Positions 56,512 to 64,000 of a stretch of DNA of 64,000 bases are shown here, one piece after another. How positions within the stretch are numbered: the stretch's first letter is position 1; the number at the start of each line of letters is the position of its first letter. This stretch comes from Rehmannia glutinosa (taxonomy: Eukaryota; Streptophyta; Magnoliopsida; Lamiales; Orobanchaceae): positions 124,001-188,000 of the forward strand of contig JABTTQ020000665.1 in the NCBI GenBank assembly GCA_016081115.2, written 5' to 3'. The position numbers and the translations under genes are program-made. Under the pieces are notes generated by a model that was not told where the DNA came from, searched no databases, and saw only the letters and a list, made by a program, of their open reading frames with translations.

Positions 56512-58045
56512 TGTAGGTCCCAAGGGGTGTGAGTAAGGTTTAGAAGGGGAGGGGGTTGAATAAACCTTACCAACTTTTCGATTTTAGTCCTTTTAAGAAT
56601 ACTAAAGAGTTAACTCAAACAGCTGTGTCCTTGAGGGACAGCTAAGTTGGTTATTCAGCAGAGTTAGCCACTCAATAGACTCGATAGAGCTATTGATAGA
56701 ATAACTCAGTTGTTTAACCTGTACTTTAACTTGGATGTGTTGGTTTTATCAGCGGAAGATTTAATACCCTTTGAATTATTTTAAACTTGTTTTAACACTT
56801 GATTTTAGCACTTGATTATTAATCAGCTGGATAGCAAATATAAGTTTATCAGCAGATATAATGTAAGTATGCAGAAATGTAAGTGTGCTGAAAAATAAAT
56901 GACACAGTTGATTTTTATAGAGGTTCGAAGATGGGGTAATTATTCTAATCCTCTCTTCTCCAACTCCTGGAGGAATCCACTATGTAAAAGATATGTTTAC
57001 AAAGTGGTCAACAGTCTAGAGACAGCCTTGGTCACACAGCTGCCTTCTCTTCCGACTCGAACTTCTTCACGCAGGCGTTTTGCTTGCTACTTTAGCTCAC
57101 TTTCTCAAGCTCTTGGATTTGATCACGAATCCCTCCAATGACTTTTATCTTGGTTCGACCTTGAACCTTCATACAATTCTCCTTGGAAAGTAGACCCTTT
57201 TTGATTCTTCAAAAGTTTCCTCTTCAACAAATTTGAAGTTGTCTTTCCTTCACAACTTGTGTTGGATCGATTTCCTTTGAGTTTCAGGCTTGAGGATTTG
57301 CTTGAATATACTTGAGAATATTGCAAGTTAATAGCTTGAATATTGCTTGCTTGTTCGTGGTTCAGGTTACCTTTTCTCAATGAATTTCCTCAACCTTTTA
57401 TAGTGAACTTTTGAAATTTTGCCCATTGAAGAGATAGGCTGATTTCAAAAGTCACTTGTGTTCGTTGGCTTGTCTTTTCTTGGTTCTCAACCTTGAGATG
57501 TAGACCCTTCCTCGTATTAAATGAATTTGCAGCTTTTCAGGTTCTGACACGAGGTGCGGTCTTCCCATTGGTTTATTCCTTTTGCACGCTTCTGGGATGA
57601 GCACTTTAAGACCTGGCAGCATGGAGGTATTACTATATTAAGTAAAGTTCTTGACTTCTGTACAACGGATTTATCTCAGTTAACTCCTCTTGGTTGCTGG
57701 CTTTTTCCCAGGTGACTTGAGTCTGCTCCAATCATTGGATGACTCATCTGTCACCTCAACTTGAGACTTGGCTTACGAGTTGACTTGGTGACTCTTCACA
57801 CAAATGCTTCATACCGATACACCATCAGTCGAGTTCTTGACTTCCCTTCATAGCCATACTTGTCTCGCAATGAGTCTTCACTTCAGTCTTTAGTTGACTT
57901 CTTGTATTTCCAAGCGTAGCTGACTTGACTCAACTTTTCCAGCCCTATCTATTACAATGTAAATTCCAAGGAAAATGGGGTGCCAACTTTCTAGTTTAAG
58001 TTTTACATGACATCCATCAAAATATACAAAATAAATTTCCCAACA
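56512..58045 (-). repeat. 3' LTR of the second SIRE-type element
   Basis: Plus-strand copy starts TGTAGGTCCCAAGG and ends AATTTCCCAACA. Left-end layout resembles 22796-24283 (TGTAAGTCC...GGGGGTGAATA). A TATA-like CTATAAAAGG is complementary to about 57393-57402. TGACTC/TGACTTG words are frequent at 57715-57940. Confidence 0.8.
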
Positions 58046-58345
58046 ATTTCTCCTTTTTGATGATGCCAAAACTTAAAAACATTCAACAAAATATAAACAA
58101 AGAAAGATACATACAAACAATGAGTAACAAAAAGAATGTATGCGTAGAATAGATCGTTTTATTGATCATAGCATTCTTGTCCTTTACACGACTATTTACA
58201 TTTGGTATCGTGAGTATTATATATCAAAGCAAAAATACATACATCTATCTTTGAGATACTAGAATAAATACAAAGTGAAAAATTACGAACACTTCACTAA
58301 GTATACAGGATGACTTACATGAATGTATTTACATAAGTAATATAC

Positions 58346-61267
58346 ATGAAGGGTTCGCATCAACACTTCAACGCCTTCATTTTTGCCTCTTCTTTCTTCT
58401 TCTGTCGAAGTCATCGACTCTCTTCCTTTTTCTTTCTTTTTCTTGACTTTCTTTTTCTTTTCATAGGCTCATTTGGAAGCTTCATCCCTTCGCTTCCTCT
58501 CGAGCCATTCTTTGTGTTTGCCTTTTGTTCTCCTCTTCCTATCTTCTTGACCTCTGCATTCTTCCTTGCCACTTCTAGGTTTGCCACTTCGTCATACCCA
58601 GTCCAGTAGATCCTCCCTTCTTTCCGGGATTTACATATTCAATATTTTTGGGTTATGGTCGAGGTCAAAAACTTCTTCCACCACCACTTCTTCCTCCTCC
58701 TCTGGGTGTATATTGTACAGGAGTCTTCTGCTTACCAGCTGAGTGGCTGCTGGTAGTCTGCTGTTTTTCTGCTTGTTTGCACAACGCAAGACCCTTTTCC
58801 CAGTACAAATCCCAGGCTTGGGCTAGGACATTCCCTGAAAATAGCCTTCGGATTCGAGTGTTTTGAATTCTTCAACTGATCTCGGCTTGGATCCATTGTT
58901 AGGTGCAACATCTTGATCTTTCCCGGCTGGAATGCCGCCGTATTGTTTTATCACTTCTTCAATGCGGACATCGTCTTCTTGTCGAACTCCACCATCCCTG
59001 CTTCGATGATTCGCCTTTTCTCCGACATTGGCACAACAGAGTGCCCAATGGGTAGGGTTATGTGGAGTTTGCTTAAGATGTAGGCTGTACTTGACCTTGC
59101 TGCGGAGTTTCAGTAATCATTAACGTCAAATCCTTTGAACGTTCCCCCTCAGCTGCTTTTCCCTTCTTCTCAGCTGCAGATTCTTTCAATTTTTCTTCTT
59201 TCAAACTCCTTAGGGACTCCTCTTCCCCCTTTTTGGCATCATCAAAGGAAAGAGGAACCCCAGGGAACATGCCTTCAAGCATGAAATCGAGTCTTCTGAA
59301 GATTGTTTGGAGTCTGTTGCGGCATAAGCTGTCCAAAATTCTGAGCGAGTCGTCTTGGACTCGGCTACCACCAACTTCATTTCAGCCATGAGTAGGCTAA
59401 ACTTGCCATTCATTGCGTTCTGAAGGCGCAAAATTTCTTTTCTTTGGAATTCTTGCAGCACTCCATTTCTGTTTTGTGAGACTCGTGTAACCTTTCGATA
59501 TACGCCTGCATCCGTTACTTCAGATCAGCGTTGTCAGCCATCCAGACGAGCATTCTGCCATACAGTGCTTTGAAATAACGAACTTGTTCGAGTCGCATGG
59601 CAGATTGCTGTTGAGACCACTCTCGGATCCGCACCAATATCCCTCTCAAGTCTGCTGTGAGGGTAGCATCCCTGTTGTCTAGTCTTAAGTCGAGTGAGGC
59701 CTGATGTCTTTCAATCTTCTCAATCTCTTCACAGATCTTCTTAATAATTTCACGAAATTCAGCTGTCTCACTTGATTCAGCTGCAGGCCGCTCTTCAGCA
59801 AAGTTGAACTCGGTTGGAACAACGGTGTCAGTAGGGATGATTGGATCTTCTCTCACAAAAAATCACCGTTGTTCAGCAGCGGTCTCTTCTTCCAAATCTG
59901 GTAGGATCGGCGTGAAAGGAAATACTTTTGGAAAGGCATCATCACTCACATATGGGATAGTTTGTGAGGGTTGTGCCCGTGATGATTCAGCTCTTCGTGC
60001 CTCAGTTGAGATAGCTTCATCGGCAGTGGTCACAACTGTGGGAGCCTGTGACGGAGTTGGGTAGTCGTGTTATTCGCTGTTGTACATTTGTGGAAGCTGC
60101 GCTTGATGGATCGTGTCTCGGTAGGCGATTGAGATATTTTTCCCGGTGACTAAGCCTCAATCTGTCTTAACTTCCTTCTTCGGTCTCAGTGGATTTTTCT
60201 AAGTGAATAATCGGTTCCTCTGCTGCTCATCAGCGTCATCGGATGATGATGAGACTTGTGGGCTTGGCTCATCATCGAAATTAAATTTTTGACGAGCAGC
60301 TTTGTCACTTAGTTGGCTCGTAGTTTTGAGAACATCCTCAGCTGGGTCCTTTGGATCTGCAACAGGAGTGGACTCAGCTTCATCTTTAGACCCCAAGAAT
60401 GATGTGTCTAAGTTCTCCTGGAAGTCATGAAGTGCACTTATCTCCTCTTCTATTTCAGCGCTGTGAACTGGAGGGATGTTCTGTGTTTCTTAACCCTTAC
60501 CTAGGGAAGTCTCAACCTCCCTTAGGCCTTCAATACCTCCAGCAGACTCAACTGCCGCGAGGCCTTCAATATTCCCTTCGACAGTCACAGTTGTCTTAGG
60601 GTCTTAGACCATGGCATTCATAGGAGTCTCAACCCCTAGGATTGCACTTTCATCGCCCAGAGTGTTAATTCCTGGGGCATCTCCATCCTGTGCCTCGACT
60701 GTAAGAACAGTTTCATCAACCTTCAAAGCAGCTGACATTTCAGCTGGGACAGACTCAACTGTCCGAGCTTTGTCAATGTCACTCTGCTGTGGTTGTTTCT
60801 CAATTTCCACTTTGCCTCCTTTATTCAAATTTGAGTCATCCACAACGACCTCCAACCCTGCTGTGGTGGAGTGAGTTTTCCCCTCAGCTGGCACACCAGC
60901 TGAGTGACTAATGGTGGGGTCACTCTTCTCCAAACTCGCGGCTTCTTCCGTGAGTGCTCAGCTGCTGGGGCAGGTGGCAGTGCTCCGCAAGGTCCCTAGC
61001 ATTTATTATTATGTCCTTGCGATGGACAGAAGACTTGATCCCTATGTCCTGCACCTCTGCGTTAACATAGAACTGAGCTACCTCCTCAAGGTAGGTGTGA
61101 GAGTACTCCATAGTCAGAAAAGCCTTAAGACCTGACTCTTCAATCATCTCAGCGATTTTCTTAACAAGGGTTTCATCAGAACCCTGCTTCAGCATTCCTT
61201 CGAATTCCACTGATGGTCCAGTGTAGATCTGCTTCGAGGGTTTCGCAAAGTCGTGCTTTTGTGCCAT
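58346..61267 (-). pseudogene. SIRE env-like third ORF, broken
   Basis: Begins MAQKHDFAKPSKQIYTGPSV at 61267 with a structured N-terminal domain (EMIEESGLKAFLTMEYSHTY, NARDLAEHCHLPQQ). Long acidic, Ser/Thr-rich low-complexity segments follow, then coiled-coil stretches (IIKKICEEIEKIERHQASLD) and a Lys/Arg-rich tail near 58450. At least four stops or frameshifts occur between 60950 and 58400. It lies between pol and the 3' LTR, where SIRE elements carry an ORF called env-like. No signal peptide or membrane segment is obvious. Confidence 0.65.
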
Positions 61268-61835
61268 TTTTAGAGAGTTTTACCGAATGAAAAACGAGGA
61301 ACTTGCTTGAAAGATTTTAGGGTTTCAGAGAGAAATTGCCTTAGCTTGGAAGATATACAGGCACATAAGGTGAGAGAAATGAAAGGCTTCCGTATATAAG
61401 GGACGTGAAGGGACACCTTTTTGGATTTGAATTTGTTGATTAAGATCAACAACTGAGATTAACATGGCAAAAATGCATTAACTTCATCGCATTTAATGCG
61501 ACAACATTTATATCCAATCATACGGGTTCCTGTACAGCCGTTGACTGTGCTTTTCATTATTACGCTGACGTCATCCTTAAAACATTCCTGCTCATTTAAA
61601 ACGACTGCGTTTTTGTCACTTAGTTCATAAATGACTCAGCTTATGTCAAATATGACTTAACTCTGCTTCTCTCTTTTTTTTTTATTAAGTGACTTAGCTG
61701 TCAGCTAACTCGATGCAGCTGACTTTCCGACATGGCTGTTTCACTTGGCTGATTTGTGAAACTTGCTCTTTTCTCATTTTCTCATTGACTATCTCTGCTG
61801 ATTGAGTCTTCTGAGTGTTAACTCAGTTCAATTAA

Positions 61836-64000
61836 CCCTAACTCATTCGTAAGCTCTTCAAATCCCGATTCACATAGGGGTTTAGTGAATATGTCACTAA
61901 TCGCTTATCGTTGAGATATATTCCAAAGTGATGTCTTCTTTTCAACATGATCTCTTATGAAATGATATCGACATCAATGTGCTTTGTTCTTGAATGCAAC
62001 ACAAGATTACGAGTGAATGCAATAGCACTAGTGTTATCACACATAATTGGAATTTATTTTTCTTCAATCTCATAGTCTCTCATTTTGTTGTCTCATCCAT
62101 AAGACTTGGGCACTGCTTGATTTACTGCCTGCGAATTTGTGTACTCTATTTCATTTGTTTGTGGATGTGGCTATTGAGTTTTGCTTCTTGCTAAACCAGG
62201 AAACCAATCTATTTCAAGCATTTGACATGTACGACGTACTCTTCCTGTCAACTCTACATCCGACACATACCGAAGTCCGAGTAACCAAGAAGCTTGAATC
62301 CACCTTCCTTTGGATACCATAAGCCAACTTTCTGGCATCCTTTCAAATATCTTAGGATTCTCTTTGCTGCAGTCATATGGCTCTCCTTTGGTGCAGATTG
62401 AAATCTTGCACATACACCTACTGCAAAGGTGATGTATGGCCTGCTGGTTGTTAAGTAGAGCAATGATCCAATAAGAGCTCTATATCTGGTTTGATCTACA
62501 GACCTTGCCATTTGCATCCATGTCCATCTTGACTGATGTGTTCATTGGTATTTTCACAGAAGACTTCTCTATCATACCAAATTTCTTCATTAAATCTCTG
62601 GTGTATTTTGTTTGACTTATGAAGGTTCCATCCTTCAATTGATTGACTTGAAGTCCTAGGAAGAAAGTCAGATCTCCCATCATGCTCATCTCAAATTTGC
62701 CTTGCACGAGGTTTGAGAACTTATCACACAACTCTTTATTTGTGGATCCAAAAATGATATCATCCATATATTTGAACAAACAAAGATACTCTCTCCATCT
62801 TGAATTAAGAAGAGTGTTGTCTACTTTGCCTTTGGTGAATCCATTGTCGTTAGAAATTGCGACAATGTATCATACCATGCTCTTGGTGCCTGTTTCAATC
62901 CATATAATGCTTTCTTGAGCTTGTACACCTTATCTCCAATAGTCTTGACTCAAAACCTGGAGGTTGTTCAACATAGACTTCTTCCTCTTGATCCATTTAG
63001 GAATGCACTCTTCACATCCATTTGATATACAATGAAGTTCTTATGTGCAACATAGGCAAGAAACATCCTTATTGCTTTTAATCTTGCAACAGAGCAAATG
63101 TTTCATCAAAATCTATTCCCTCTTCTTCGCAATACCCTTTGGCTACCAATCTTGCTTTGTTTCTTACCGGAGATCCTTCCTCATCCATCTTGTTTCGAAA
63201 ACCCATTTTGTGCCAATAACATTTTGATGGGTTGGTCTCGCACCAATTCCCATACCTTGTTTCTTTCAAATTGATTGACTCTTCTTGCATGGCTTGAATC
63301 AATGTGTGTCATCAATGCTTGAGACACATCTTTTGGCTCTATTTGAGAAATAAAACAAGTAAACATTGCTTCATCTTTGTGCTCGGATGGTTCTTATACC
63401 ATCTCTTACATCTCCAATAACTAACTCGGTGGATGGTCTCTCGGCCATCTCACATCGAGGTTGGAGCAAGTCATTTGGATTGATCGTCTCGCTGACTAAG
63501 TTGTCTTGAACAACTCTTTCATCTTCATTCGAGTTGTAGACTTTCCATTTGTCTTTGAGATTGACTATCTCATCTTCATCTTGGTTGATTGCTCTTACTT
63601 GACTTCAACATAGGGACTCTTCGCATAGTTGGTCGATTCATCTTGTCGCCTAACTCTTCATTGTCTTCTCCATTCACATTTGGTTCATCAAAAACCACAT
63701 GGATAGACTCTTACGTGTCCATAGTCCTCTTGTTCAACACTCTATAGGCTTTGCTTTCAATTTGAGTATCCCAAAAGATACCTTCATCGCCTTTAGCATC
63801 AAAAGCCTTCAAATTATCTTTGCCATTGTTGTGGATGAAACATTTACATCCAAATATCCTGAAGTACCCAACATTTGGCTTTCTCCCTGTCCAGATTTCA
63901 TAGGGAGTCTTGGTTAATTGTCTGTTTATCATGCATCTATTTTGAGTATAGTATGCTGTGTTAATGGATTCAGCCTAAAATCTCTTAGGCAATCCAGCTT
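61836..64000 (-). pseudogene. Pol of the second SIRE-type element: integrase end, RT, RNase H
   Basis: Minus strand: LTKTPYEIWTGRKPNVGYFR and FRIFGCKCFIHNNGKDNLKA (63932-63711, integrase tail), NKARLVAKGYCEEEGIDFDE (~63130, RT), FKYMDDIIFGSTNKELCDKF (YxDD motif, ~62770), MGDLTFFLGLQVNQLKDGTF, TRYRALIGSLLYLTTSRPYI, then RNase H with NTSAIAFTRNLVLHSRTKHI and a tail near 61836. Several frameshifts. Most integrase and all of gag lie outside the window. Confidence 0.88.

Larger units (their letters stand above)
56512..64000 (-). mobile_element. Second SIRE-type Copia element with env-like ORF, continues beyond the window
   Basis: 3' LTR 56512-58045, PPT-like GGCATCATCAAAAAGGAGAA beside it (complement of about 58050-58070), an env-like ORF region, then RNase H, RT and integrase pieces on the minus strand up to the right edge. 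Pol followed by a third ORF is the SIRE/Maximus arrangement. Confidence 0.85.

Noticed and set aside
58346..59040. Plus-strand ORFs rich in Phe/Leu/Ser (58346-58609, 58648-58866)
   Set aside because: Antisense of the Lys/Glu-rich env-like ORF of the minus-strand SIRE element.

Overview
Eudicot-type plant nuclear DNA: intron-bearing host genes on a background dominated by nested transposable elements (TEs). The only host genes I can support are two tandem cellulose synthase-like (CSL) genes of the CslG/J/M-like clade, both on the minus strand. The first is cut by the left window edge (exon 1 only, 1-538). The second is complete at 40502-44406 with eight exons, one apparent frameshift in the last exon and a probable GC-AG intron. 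The species cannot be named from the sequence.

The ~40 kb between the two CSL genes is almost all TEs. In order: a MULE-type MITE in the CSL-1 promoter (725-1370); a decayed Copia element (1456-6047); a hAT-type MITE (6159-6714); a MULE-type MITE (6782-7700); then a four-level nest at 8234-33442. The outermost layer of the nest is a small coding-free LTR element. One of its LTRs was split by a PIF/Harbinger transposon (9790-33396, TSD TAA). The Harbinger transposase gene was itself split into three pieces by an Athila-type Ty3/Gypsy element (10356-22673, TSD GCAGT) and a SIRE-type Copia element (22796-30595, TSD CTTTC). After the nest come a solo Gypsy-type LTR (33531-36350, TSD AAACT) with a TIR element inside it, and another MULE-type MITE (37682-38807).

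To the right of CSL-2 are a Tourist-like MITE and a MULE-type MITE, a LINE with an ORF1 remnant, several very short poly(A)-tail-only insertions with target duplications, and a SINE-like insertion nested in a LINE tail. A gag-only Athila-like element follows (from 51112), carrying a solo LTR of the first Athila family (53312-55011). It is interrupted by a second SIRE-type Copia element (56512 to the right edge) with an env-like third ORF.

The most unusual signals are non-coding. (1) The SIRE element's R/U5 leader holds an array of consecutive hairpins; seven have the loop ACCAC on the plus strand (GUGGU in the element's RNA) while the stems differ in a compensated way. (2) Family-specific CG-centred palindromes cluster in the U3 of three LTR families, and related motifs recur in the non-coding part 3' of pol or gag. 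(3) The exact target duplications allow the insertion history to be reconstructed in order.
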